64,000 nucleotides of DNA from Streptomyces sp. MMG1121 (GTDB lineage Bacteria; Actinomycetota; Actinomycetes; Streptomycetales; Streptomycetaceae), in the NCBI RefSeq assembly GCF_001280015.1, contig NZ_LGDV01000190.1:124001-188000 (forward strand), given 5' to 3'. A model generated the notes under the pieces. That model was not told the DNA's origin, did no database searches, and saw only the letters and a list, made by a program, of their open reading frames with translations. The position numbers and the translations under genes are program-made. Shown here piece by piece: positions 35,126-43,209 of this stretch (the first letter of the stretch is position 1; each line of letters starts with the position of its first letter).

Positions 35126-35160
35126 CGCCCCGCTCGTCCGTACCAAGGATGAGCGGGGCG
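35126..35160 (+). terminator. Hairpin after ppiA
   Basis: The ten-base arms CGCCCCGCTC (35126-35135) and GAGCGGGGCG (35151-35160) are perfectly complementary around a 15-base loop, 35 bases after the ppiA stop. It probably terminates the ppiA transcript before the rhomboid gene. Confidence 0.65.
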
Positions 35161-35202
35161 GGGCGTTGCCGGGGGCGGGACCACCACGAGCAAGGGGAAC
35201 CG

Positions 35203-36096
35203 ATGGACCAGGCAGAAGGCAGTACGCAGGACGCCGCTCACAGCGTGCCCGTGTGCTACCGGCACCCGGACCGCGAGACCGGCGTGCGCTGCACCCGCTG
35301 TGAACGCCCCATCTGCCCCGAGTGCATGGTCAGCGCCTCGGTCGGCTTCCAGTGCCCCGAGTGCGTGCGCGGCGGCTCCGGTACGGGGCACGCCCCGGAC
35401 GCCTCCCGTCCGCGCACGATCGCCGGCGGCACGATGACGGCCGACCCCCGGCTGTTCACCAAGGTGCTGATCGGCATCAACATCGCCGTCTTCCTGGCCC
35501 AGCAGGCCGTGGGCGACACCCTCACCGAGCACTTCGAGCTGATCGGCCGGGCCCAGTACTCCCTGTTCAGCCCCTTGGAGGGCATTGCCGAGGGCCAGTA
35601 CTACCGCCTGCTGACCGCGATGTTCCTGCACGGAGGCATCACCCACATCCTGTTCAACATGCTCAGCCTGTGGTGGATCGGCGGCCCCCTCGAGGCGGCC
35701 CTGGGCCGGGCCCGCTATCTCGCCCTCTACTTTGTCTCGGGCCTGGCCGGCAGCGCGCTCACCTATCTCCTCGCCGCGCCCAACCAGCCCTCGCTGGGCG
35801 CCTCCGGAGCGATCTTCGGCCTCTTCGGCGCGACCGGCGTGCTGATGCGCCGGCTCAACTACGATCTGCGGCCGCTCGTCGCCCTGCTGGTGATCAACCT
35901 GATCATCACCTTCACGCCCGCCATGCACATCGCCTGGCAGGCCCACGTCGGCGGCCTCGTCGCCGGTGTCGCCGTCGGCTACGCGATGGTCCACGCCCCG
36001 CGCGAGAAGCGGACGCTGGTCCAGTACGGCGCGTGCGCGGTCGTCCTCGCCCTCGTGGTGGTGCTCACGCTGGTCAGGACCGCTCAGCTCACCTGA
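35203..36096 (+). CDS. Rhomboid family intramembrane serine protease
   Basis: This 297-residue protein starts with a cysteine-rich B-box-like zinc domain (CYRHPDRETGVRCTRCERPICPECM), followed by six or more membrane segments. The catalytic Ser201 lies in LGASGAIFG and the catalytic His248 in HVGGLVAGVAVG. It cleaves membrane proteins within the bilayer. AAGGGGAACCG precedes ATG 35203; the open frame upstream belongs to the shadow of ppiA. The gene is part of the conserved order ppiA-rhomboid-crgA. Confidence 0.93.
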   Translation: MDQAEGSTQDAAHSVPVCYRHPDRETGVRCTRCERPICPECMVSASVGFQCPECVRGGSGTGHAPDASRPRTIAGGTMTADPRLFTKVLIGINIAVFLAQQAVGDTLTEHFELIGRAQYSLFSPLEGIAEGQYYRLLTAMFLHGGITHILFNMLSLWWIGGPLEAALGRARYLALYFVSGLAGSALTYLLAAPNQPSLGASGAIFGLFGATGVLMRRLNYDLRPLVALLVINLIITFTPAMHIAWQAHVGGLVAGVAVGYAMVHAPREKRTLVQYGACAVVLALVVVLTLVRTAQLT

Positions 36097-36106
36097 TACC
36101 GAACCG

Positions 36107-36312
36107 TTGTCCACAGCGTGTGCCGGATCTTGTGCACCGCGTGCGGGCACAGCTGTGCCCCCTGTCGCTCGGATGTGTTTCCGCAGGTCGAGCAGGGGGC
36201 GAACAGATGTATGAGGGCCGGTGAGGCAGTCACACCGGCGTCAACACTCGATGAGTTATCCACAGATCGTCGTTCTTTTTCCCCACTGTGGAAAACGGCT
36301 GTGGATAACTCA
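36107..36312. promoter_or_regulatory. Cluster of three DnaA boxes with a 14-bp inverted pair
   Basis: Three DnaA-box sequences lie between the convergent rhomboid and crgA genes. TTGTCCACA is at 36107-36115, TTATCCACA at 36256-36264, and the reverse complement of TTATCCACA at 36300-36308. The last two sit in a perfect 14-bp inverted repeat (36252-36265 with 36299-36312) around a T-rich centre. DnaA boxes outside oriC usually titrate DnaA. The same repeat could also act as a transcription terminator stem. Confidence 0.65.
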
Positions 36313-36332
36313 GTGGATAGCCCTGGGGAGAG

Positions 36333-36587
36333 CTACTTCCACTGCGTGGAGACACCGAAGCCGGCGGCGATGAAGCCGAAGCCGACCACGATGTTCCAGT
36401 TGTCCAGCGCGTCGATGGGCAGCGAGCCGTCCGTCACGTAGAAGACGACGATCCAGGCCAGGCCGATGACGAACATGGCCAGCATGACCGGCGCGACCCA
36501 GGCGCGGCTGTTCAGCTTGATCGCCTGCGCCTGCTTCGCCGCCGGTGGCGTGAAGTCGGCCTTCTTGCGGATACGTGACTTCGGCAC
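36333..36587 (-). CDS. crgA: Cell division protein CrgA
   Basis: This 84-residue protein has two transmembrane helices ([21 protein letters not shown] and [14 protein letters not shown]) and the typical start [15 protein letters not shown]. CrgA is a small actinobacterial membrane protein that interacts with FtsZ, PBPs and other division proteins and restrains septation during growth of Streptomyces hyphae. I chose GTG 36587 (with AGGAGAGACCC upstream), which gives the usual length. The upstream extension to 36668 is not needed. Confidence 0.95.
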   Translation of the reverse strand: MPKSRIRKKADFTPPAAKQAQAIKLNSRAWVAPVMLAMFVIGLAWIVVFYVTDGSLPIDALDNWNIVVGFGFIAAGFGVSTQWK

Positions 36588-36740
36588 GAGGGTCTCTCCT
36601 GTCGATGCGCTGCGTGGCCGCGCAGGTAACTGGTCCGGGGCTCGGGGCAGCGTACAAGGGGCCAACATGACGACTCCGTGTGCTCCCCCGGGCGTCCGTT
36701 AGCGTAGTGCTTCCGTGGCGCTGAAGGAGATAAGGGTCCG

Positions 36741-37529
36741 TTGAGCAATTCTGCCGACTCCCCCGGGACGGGGGCAATGGGCTCCGGCCCGGGCCGCTGG
36801 AAGCGGCCACGCCCCGTGCGCATCCTCACGGCGGCCGTCTTCGCCCTCGCGGGGCTCATCTTCTTCACCAGCTTCAACACGGCCAAGGGCACCGACATCC
36901 GCCAGGACGGCTCCCTGCTGAAGCTCTCCGACCTGATCCAGCAGCGCAGCCGCAAGAACAAGGACCTGGACGAGTCCAACGCCACCCTGCGCGAGGGCGT
37001 CGAGTCCCTCGCCAAGAGCGACGGCGGCACCAGCAAGGCCCAGGACCGCAAGCTCGGCGGGCTGGAGTCGAGCGCGGGCACCCGGCCGCTCAGCGGCCAC
37101 GGCGTCACCGTCACCCTCAACGACGCCCCGCCCAACGCCACCGCCAAGCTCCCCGGCTATCCCGCGCCCCAGCCCGACTACCTGGTCATCCACCAGCAGG
37201 ACCTCCAGGCCGTGGTGAACGCCCTGTGGCAGGGCGGCGCGACGGGCATCAAGGTCATGGACCAGCGGCTGATCTCCACCAGCGCGGTGCGCTGCGTCGG
37301 CAACACCCTGATCCTCCAGGGCCGCGTCTACTCACCGCCGTACAAGATCACGGCCGTCGGGGACCCCGGGAAGCTCCAGCAGGCGCTCGCGGCGAGCAAG
37401 GCGATCCAGACCTACATGGTGTACGTCAACGTCTACGGCCTCGGCTGGAAAGTCACCGACGACGGGGCGGTGACTCTTCCCGGCTACTCGGGCACAGTGG
37501 ATCTGCACTACGCGAAGCCGGTGGAGTAG
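36741..37529 (+). CDS. DUF881 family membrane-anchored protein
   Basis: This 262-residue protein has one N-terminal membrane helix (ILTAAVFALAGLIFFTSF), a coiled-coil-like stretch and a conserved extracytoplasmic DUF881 domain (VTVTLNDAP, DYLVIHQQDLQAVVNALWQGGATGIKVM). The domain is found near division genes in Gram-positive bacteria. TTG 36741 has AAGGAGAT ten bases upstream. It is the first of six plus-strand genes leading through the sortases. The molecular role is unknown. Confidence 0.88.
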   Translation: MSNSADSPGTGAMGSGPGRWKRPRPVRILTAAVFALAGLIFFTSFNTAKGTDIRQDGSLLKLSDLIQQRSRKNKDLDESNATLREGVESLAKSDGGTSKAQDRKLGGLESSAGTRPLSGHGVTVTLNDAPPNATAKLPGYPAPQPDYLVIHQQDLQAVVNALWQGGATGIKVMDQRLISTSAVRCVGNTLILQGRVYSPPYKITAVGDPGKLQQALAASKAIQTYMVYVNVYGLGWKVTDDGAVTLPGYSGTVDLHYAKPVE

Positions 37530-37554
37530 CCAGGTCCCCTGTCAGGAGCCTTTG

Positions 37555-38244
37555 GTGCGCGTGATCGTCAGGACCGTCAGCGAACTGTGCATCACCGTCG
37601 GCACCCTGATCGTGCTCTTCGTCGCCTATGTGCTGTTCTGGACGGGCGTGCGGGCCGACGGTGCGATGAGCGACCAGATCGACCAGCTGCACCGGCAGTG
37701 GTCCCAGGGGAGCGTGCCGAAGAAGGACACGCCGGGCGAGGCGACGGCGTCCGTGAACGACCCGGGGCCGTACCACTACGGCAAGGCCTTCGCGATCATG
37801 TACATCCCGCGGTTCGGTTTCACGTGGAACAAGCCCGTCCTGGAGGGCACCGGCCGGGACGTGCTGGCGAAGGGGCTCGCCCACTACCAGGGCACGGCCC
37901 AGCTCGGCCAGGAGGGCAACTTCTCGGTGGCCGGTCACCGGCGGACGTACGGCGATCCGTTCCTGGACTTCCCGGAGCTGCGGGTCGGGGACGCGGTGGT
38001 GCTCACGGACGGGACGACCTGGTTCACGTATCGGATCGACAAAGGACCCTACAAAACCGTGCCGACGGACGTCGAGGTCATCGACCCTGTGCCACGTAAG
38101 TCCGGGTACACGCGTCCGGGCCGGTATCTGACGCTGACCACGTGCGATCCGGAATGGGGGCACAGTCACCGGCTGATCGTCTGGGCGCACCTGGATTCCA
38201 CCCAGCCCGTGGACACAGGCGAACCGGCGGCTCTGCGCCGTTAG
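37555..38244 (+). CDS. Class E sortase
   Basis: This 229-residue membrane-anchored transpeptidase has an N-terminal membrane helix (ELCITVGTLIVLFVAYVLFW) and the sortase catalytic set: His128 in AGHRRTYG, Cys197 in TLTTCDPE and Arg206 in HRLIVW. Class E sortases attach LAxTG proteins to peptidoglycan. GTG 37555 follows AGGAG at six bases; TTG one codon earlier is possible. Unlike the two later sortases it lacks a long N-terminal extension. A near-match to parS lies inside it at 37817-37830. Confidence 0.92.
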   Translation: MRVIVRTVSELCITVGTLIVLFVAYVLFWTGVRADGAMSDQIDQLHRQWSQGSVPKKDTPGEATASVNDPGPYHYGKAFAIMYIPRFGFTWNKPVLEGTGRDVLAKGLAHYQGTAQLGQEGNFSVAGHRRTYGDPFLDFPELRVGDAVVLTDGTTWFTYRIDKGPYKTVPTDVEVIDPVPRKSGYTRPGRYLTLTTCDPEWGHSHRLIVWAHLDSTQPVDTGEPAALRR

Positions 38245-38296
38245 TCTGGTGGCGTACGGCGTGAGTCTGGTGCCGTGGGGATACGGAAGGAACGGC

Positions 38297-38458
38297 ATGT
38301 ACGGCTGGATCTGGCGGCATCTGCCGGGGAACGCGTGGGTGAAGGCGCTCGTCTCGCTCGTACTGATCCTGGCCGTGGTCTACGTCCTCTTCCAGTACGT
38401 CTTCCCGTGGGCCGAACCGCTGCTGCCCTTCAACGATGTGACGGTGAACAACCAGTGA
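38297..38458 (+). CDS. Small conserved membrane protein
   Basis: This 53-residue protein has a short basic start (MYGWIWRHLPGNAWVKA), one transmembrane helix (LVSLVLILAVVYVLFQYVF) and a short tail ending NDVTVNNQ. GGAAGG precedes ATG 38297; sixteen upstream open codons have no support. It is a known small gene between a sortase and pabA in Streptomyces, and its stop overlaps the pabA GTG. The function is unknown. Confidence 0.82.
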   Translation: MYGWIWRHLPGNAWVKALVSLVLILAVVYVLFQYVFPWAEPLLPFNDVTVNNQ

Positions 38459-39093
38459 GTGCCCGGATCCTCGTCGTCGACAACTACGACAGCTTCGTCT
38501 TCAACCTCGTCCAGTACCTGTACCAGCTGGGTGCCGAGTGCGAGGTGCTGCGCAACGACGAGGTCTCGACCTCACACGCCCAGGACGGTTTCGACGGCGT
38601 GCTCCTGTCGCCCGGCCCGGGGACGCCGGAGCAGGCGGGCGTGTGCGTGGAGATGGTCCGCCACTGCGCGGCCACCGGCGTCCCCGTCTTCGGCGTCTGT
38701 CTGGGCATGCAGTCGATGCAGGTGGCGTACGGCGGTGTGGTGGACCGGGCGCCCGAGCTGCTGCACGGCAAGACCTCGCCGGTCGAGCACGGGGGCAAGG
38801 GCGTCTTCGCGGGCCTGCCCTCCCCCTTCACGGCGACGCGCTACCACTCGCTGGCCGCCGAGCCGGCCACGGTCCCGGCCGAGCTGGAGGTGACCGCCCG
38901 CACGCACGACGGCATCATCATGGGGCTGCGCCACCGTGAACTGCCGGTCGAGGGCGTCCAGTTCCACCCCGAGTCGGTGCTGACCGAGCACGGGCACCGG
39001 ATGCTGGCCAACTGGCTGGTGGAGTGCGGCGATCAGGGTGCCGTGGCGAGGTCGGCGGGGCTCGCCCCGGTGGTGGGCAGGGCCACGGCGTGA
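38455..39093 (+). CDS. pabA: Aminodeoxychorismate/anthranilate synthase component II (glutamine amidotransferase)
   Basis: This 212-residue class I glutamine amidotransferase has SPGPGTPEQAG, the nucleophile Cys in GVCLGMQ and the His-Glu pair in VQFHPESV. It releases ammonia from glutamine for p-aminobenzoate (folate) or anthranilate (tryptophan) synthesis, working with a chorismate-binding subunit not encoded nearby. GTG 38455 and the following GTG 39090 both overlap neighbouring stops, so it is translated with the sortase genes. TrpG is the alternative name. Confidence 0.9.
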   Translation: MSARILVVDNYDSFVFNLVQYLYQLGAECEVLRNDEVSTSHAQDGFDGVLLSPGPGTPEQAGVCVEMVRHCAATGVPVFGVCLGMQSMQVAYGGVVDRAPELLHGKTSPVEHGGKGVFAGLPSPFTATRYHSLAAEPATVPAELEVTARTHDGIIMGLRHRELPVEGVQFHPESVLTEHGHRMLANWLVECGDQGAVARSAGLAPVVGRATA

Positions 39094-40199
39094 CCGCGCT
39101 GCGCCCGGAGCGCGAGACCGATGCCTCGTACGGGGATCAGTCGTACGAGGCTTCCGGTGCGCTTGGGCGGTGGGACGCGACGGGTCCGGGTGCCCGGGAG
39201 TCCGACGCGGGGTACGAGGAGCCCTACCGGGTCCCCCTCGACGACGAGACGATGGCGCTGCGGGTCCCCGATCCGCAGTCCGGCCCGGAGAGCGGGCTCA
39301 TGGGCGCCTCTGCGGTCGCTTCAGCCTCATCCTCACCCGAGGCCGCCGTCGGCGGTCGTGCGGCCCGCAGAAAGGCCGCCAAGCGCCGTGGCGGTGGCGG
39401 TGGGCGGCACGGTGGGAGCCGGGAGACCGGAACCCCGGCGTCCCCGACGGAGTCCTCCGCGAGTCCGGAGGGGTCCGGGCGGCCGCTGTCCCGGGTGGAG
39501 GCCCGGCGGCAGGCGCGGCTGCGCAAGCCGTCCCCGGCCGTGATCGCGAGCCGGGCGATCGGCGAGGTGTTCATCACCACCGGCGTGCTGATGCTGCTGT
39601 TCGTCACCTACCAGCTGTGGTGGACCAACGTCCGCGCCCATGCGCAGGCGGGCAGCGAGACGCACCAGCTCCAGGACGACTGGGCGAACGGCAGGCGCAA
39701 CCCGGGCGTCTTCGCGCCGGGGCAGGGCTTCGCCATCCTGGACATCCCCAAGCTGGACGTGGTGGCGCCGATCGCGGAGGGCGTCAGCAACGCGAAGGTG
39801 CTCGACAAGGGCATGGTCGGGCACTACGGCGAGGCTCCGCTGAAGACGGCGATGCCCGACGCCAAGACCGGCAACTTCGGTCTCGCCGCGCACCGCAACA
39901 CCCATGGTGAACCGTTCCGGTACATCAACAAGCTCCAGCCCGGCGACGCGGTCGTGGTCGAGACGCAGGACACGTACTTCGTGTACAAGGTGACGTCGAC
40001 GCTTCCGGTGACCTCGCCGTCCAACACCAGCGTGCTGGATCCGATCCCGAAGGGTTCCGGTTTCACGCGGCCCGGCCGTTACATCACCCTCACCACCTGC
40101 ACGCCGGAGTTCACCAGCAAGTACCGGCTGATCGTCTGGGGCAAGATGGTCCAGGAACGCCCGCGCAGCGAGGGCAAGCCGGACGCGCTCATCGAATAG
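39090..40199 (+). CDS. Class E sortase with long cytoplasmic extension
   Basis: This 369-residue sortase has about 150 N-terminal residues of low-complexity, charged sequence before the membrane helix (AIGEVFITTGVLMLLFVTYQLWW). The catalytic residues are His268 (LAAHRNTHG), Cys337 (TLTTCTPE) and Arg346 (YRLIVWG). The extension has no recognisable domain and would lie in the cytoplasm. It starts at GTG 39090, overlapping the pabA stop. Confidence 0.9.
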   Translation: MTALRPERETDASYGDQSYEASGALGRWDATGPGARESDAGYEEPYRVPLDDETMALRVPDPQSGPESGLMGASAVASASSSPEAAVGGRAARRKAAKRRGGGGGRHGGSRETGTPASPTESSASPEGSGRPLSRVEARRQARLRKPSPAVIASRAIGEVFITTGVLMLLFVTYQLWWTNVRAHAQAGSETHQLQDDWANGRRNPGVFAPGQGFAILDIPKLDVVAPIAEGVSNAKVLDKGMVGHYGEAPLKTAMPDAKTGNFGLAAHRNTHGEPFRYINKLQPGDAVVVETQDTYFVYKVTSTLPVTSPSNTSVLDPIPKGSGFTRPGRYITLTTCTPEFTSKYRLIVWGKMVQERPRSEGKPDALIE

Positions 40200-40213
40200 G
40201 GGCAAGAGGAACA

Positions 40214-40966
40214 GTGGCAGCGACCGCCGACGAGACCGAAGAACACACGGACGCGTCCGAGCCGGTGCCCGCAGCGCGCCGCCGGCGTCCCGGGCGGATA
40301 GCGACGGCGGTCAGCGTCTTCGGCGAACTCCTCATCACGGCAGGGCTGTTGCTCGCCCTGTTCGTCGTCTACTCCCTCTGGTGGACAAACGTCATAGCGG
40401 ACCGCAAGGCCGACAAACAGGCCGACAAGGTCCGTCAGCACTGGGCGCAGTCCAAGGACTCCGGGCCCGGCGCGCTGGACACCAAGGACGGCATCGGCTT
40501 CCTGCACGTGCCCGCGATGAAGAACGGCGAGGTGCTGGTCGAGAAGGGCACGGGCACGGACGTCCTCAACGACGGCGTGGCCGGCTACTACACCGACCCG
40601 GCCAAGGCCGCGCTGCCGATGACCGGCAAGGACGGCAACTTCACCCTCGCCGCCCACCGGGACGGCCACGGCGCCAAGTTCCACAACATCGACAAGCTGA
40701 AGAAGGGCGACCCGATCGTCTTCGAGACACGGGACGACTGGTACGTCTACAAGGTCTACTCGATCCTCCCCGAGACCTCGAAGTACAACGTCAAGGTCCT
40801 CTCCCAGGTCCCGAAGGAGTCCGGCAGGACGAAACCGGGCCACTACATCACCCTGACGACGTGCACCCCGGTGTACACCTCGGAGTACCGCTACGTGGTC
40901 TGGGGCGAGCTGGTCCGGGTGGAGAAGGTGAACAGCGAGCGGACACCGCCGGCGGAGCTGCGCTGA
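40214..40966 (+). CDS. Class E sortase
   Basis: This 250-residue sortase has a membrane helix (SVFGELLITAGLLLALFVVYSLWW) and the triad His148 (LAAHRDGHG), Cys217 (TLTTCTPV) and Arg226 (YRYVVWG). It follows the preceding sortase by 14 bases with AGAGGAAC before GTG 40214, and the two look like a tandem duplication. A perfect palindrome at 40984 terminates the run against pknB. Confidence 0.92.
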   Translation: MAATADETEEHTDASEPVPAARRRRPGRIATAVSVFGELLITAGLLLALFVVYSLWWTNVIADRKADKQADKVRQHWAQSKDSGPGALDTKDGIGFLHVPAMKNGEVLVEKGTGTDVLNDGVAGYYTDPAKAALPMTGKDGNFTLAAHRDGHGAKFHNIDKLKKGDPIVFETRDDWYVYKVYSILPETSKYNVKVLSQVPKESGRTKPGHYITLTTCTPVYTSEYRYVVWGELVRVEKVNSERTPPAELR

Positions 40967-40983
40967 CAGGGTTCTCCGGGCGA

Positions 40984-41029
40984 CGACGACGGCCCCGTAG
41001 CTCTCCGGAGAGCTACGGGGCCGTCGTCG
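40984..41029. terminator. 46-bp perfect palindrome, bidirectional terminator
   Basis: The arms 40984-41006 and 41007-41029 are exact reverse complements, with TCTCCGGAGA at the centre. It separates the convergent sortase and pknB genes and should end transcripts from both sides. Confidence 0.85.
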
Positions 41030-41045
41030 GGCGAAACGGGGCCGG

Positions 41046-43037
41046 TCAGCCGTTGTTGCCGCCGAAGATGCCGCCGGTGTTGCCGTTGTTGTTGCCACCG
41101 CCGACGTCGACGGTGGTCAGGACGATCTGGGTGGTGCTCGGGTCGGCCTGGGTGCCCTGGGGCGGGGTCTGGCTGATGACCCGTGCCTTGTCGTCGGTCG
41201 GGCCGCTGACCTGGATCTGCGTGAAGCCGCTCTGCTGCAGGGTCTGCTGGGCCTGCTTCAGGGTCTGGGTGACGACGTTCGGCACCTGCCCCTGCTGCTG
41301 ACCGCCCTGGAACTTGCCGACGTTGATCGCGATCGGCGTGTTCTTGGTGACCTGCTGGCCCGCCTGCGGGTTGGTCGAGAGGACCTTGCCGTCCTGGGTC
41401 TGGTCGGTGGTCGGACTGTCGTTGCAGCTCGGCGCCAGGCCCAGCTGGGTCAGCTCGTTCTTCGCGTCGTCACAGGACTTGCCGACGAGGTCACCGGGGA
41501 TGGTGACCTTCTCCACGGCCTTGGCGACGGTGAGGGTGATCGTGGAGCCCTTCTCCTTCTCCGTGCCGCCCTGGGGGTTCTGCGTGATGACGACGCCGGG
41601 GGTCTGGGAGGACTCCACGTCCTTCCTGTCGACCTCGAAGCCCTTGTCCTTCAGCTGGGACTCGGCCGCGTCGAACTGGGCGCCGCGGACGTCCGGCACC
41701 TGGACCTTGGGCGCACCGGTCGACACGACCAGCGTGATCGTGTCGCCCTTCTTCACCTGCGAGCCCGCCGTCGGGTCCTGGGAGCAGACCGAGCCCTTCG
41801 GCTGGTTCTCGCAGGCCTTGCGGGTGGGGGCGGCCAGTTTCAGGTCGGAGTTGACCGCCATCTTCTGGGCGTCGGCGTAGGTGTGGTCGACGAAGTTCGG
41901 GGCGTCGAAGGACTGGTCCGCGCCGTTTCCGCTGAAGGCCCACTTGCCGATCAGGATCGCGCCGACCAGCACCAGCACACCCGCGACCACCAGGAGGACC
42001 GTGGAGGTGCTGGACTTCTTCGGCTGCTGGCGCCGGCGGCCCTGGGAGTCGTCGTAGCCGTAGCCGTCGTCCGGGTTCATCGGCGGGAGCATGGTGGTCG
42101 CCCCGCCGCCCGCCTCCGGCCGCAGTGCGGTCGTCGGCTGGTCGTCGGGGTAGCCGCCGTAGCCGACCGCGCCCAGCGCGGCCGTCGCCCCGACGGGCTG
42201 GCCGTCCAGGCAGGCCTCGATGTCGGCGCGCATCTCGTCGGCCGACTGGTAGCGGTAGTTCGGGTCCTTGACCAGCGCCTTCAGGACGATCGCGTCCATC
42301 TCGGGCGTGATCTCCGGGTCGAAGACGCTCGGCGACTGCGGTTCCTCGCGGACGTGCTGGTAGGCGACCGCCACCGGGCTGTCGCCGACGAAGGGCGGGC
42401 GGACCGTCAGCAGCTCGTAGAGCAGACAGCCGGTCGAGTAGAGGTCCGAGCGCGCGTCGACCTGCTCGCCCTTCGCCTGCTCCGGCGAGAGGTACTGGGC
42501 CGTGCCGATGACCGCCGCCGTCTGCGTCATGGTCATGCCGGAGTCGCCCATGGCGCGGGCGATGCCGAAGTCCATCACCTTGACCTGGCCGTTGCGCGTC
42601 AGCATGACGTTGGCCGGCTTGATGTCACGGTGCACGATGCCGTTGCGGTGGGCGTACTCCAGGCCCTGGAGGATGCCGATGGTCATCTCCATCGCGCGCT
42701 CCGGCAGGAGCTTGCGGCCGGAGTGCAGGAGTTCGCGGAGCGTGGATCCGTCTACGTACTCCATCACGATGTACGGGATGGAGACCCCGTCGATGTAGTC
42801 CTCGCCCGTGTCGTAGACCGCGACGATCGCGGGATGGTTGAGCGAGGCGGCCGACTGGGCCTCCCGGCGGAACCGGGCCTGGAAGGACGGATCGCGCGCG
42901 AGGTCAGCTCGCAGCGTCTTCACCGCCACGGTGCGGCCGAGGCGGGTGTCATGCGCGAGGTAGACCTCCGCCATGCCACCACGACCGAGCACCTGGCCCA
43001 GTTCGTACCGGCCGCCGAGGCGACGCGGCTCTTCCAT
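41046..43037 (-). CDS. pknB: Serine/threonine protein kinase PknB with PASTA domains
   Basis: This 663-residue membrane kinase has Lys40 (VAVKTL), the catalytic loop HRDIKPAN (Asp138), DFG (Asp156), a transmembrane helix near residues 345-367 and four extracytoplasmic PASTA repeats. The PASTA domains bind muropeptides or lipid II and set kinase activity, which controls cell wall synthesis and division through FHA proteins; PstP reverses it. It ends the minus-strand operon fhaA-fhaB-pstP-rodA-pbpA-pknB. The C-terminal tail is Gly/Asn-rich. Confidence 0.96.
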   Translation of the reverse strand: MEEPRRLGGRYELGQVLGRGGMAEVYLAHDTRLGRTVAVKTLRADLARDPSFQARFRREAQSAASLNHPAIVAVYDTGEDYIDGVSIPYIVMEYVDGSTLRELLHSGRKLLPERAMEMTIGILQGLEYAHRNGIVHRDIKPANVMLTRNGQVKVMDFGIARAMGDSGMTMTQTAAVIGTAQYLSPEQAKGEQVDARSDLYSTGCLLYELLTVRPPFVGDSPVAVAYQHVREEPQSPSVFDPEITPEMDAIVLKALVKDPNYRYQSADEMRADIEACLDGQPVGATAALGAVGYGGYPDDQPTTALRPEAGGGATTMLPPMNPDDGYGYDDSQGRRRQQPKKSSTSTVLLVVAGVLVLVGAILIGKWAFSGNGADQSFDAPNFVDHTYADAQKMAVNSDLKLAAPTRKACENQPKGSVCSQDPTAGSQVKKGDTITLVVSTGAPKVQVPDVRGAQFDAAESQLKDKGFEVDRKDVESSQTPGVVITQNPQGGTEKEKGSTITLTVAKAVEKVTIPGDLVGKSCDDAKNELTQLGLAPSCNDSPTTDQTQDGKVLSTNPQAGQQVTKNTPIAINVGKFQGGQQQGQVPNVVTQTLKQAQQTLQQSGFTQIQVSGPTDDKARVISQTPPQGTQADPSTTQIVLTTVDVGGGNNNGNTGGIFGGNNG

Positions 43038-43209
43038 AGCTACCTACCAGCCCTCTCCGTCGGTCCCGGCCGCACACGGTCGTGCGCGTCCGGAGGCTGC
43101 CGTCCGGGCCTACCGTACCCGGCTCTCTTTGTGTGACCTGGCCAAGCCCGCAACCCGATACAGGACCGGTATCGCAACGTGCAACGATGTGAAGAAGGCG
43201 TGACGGGTG

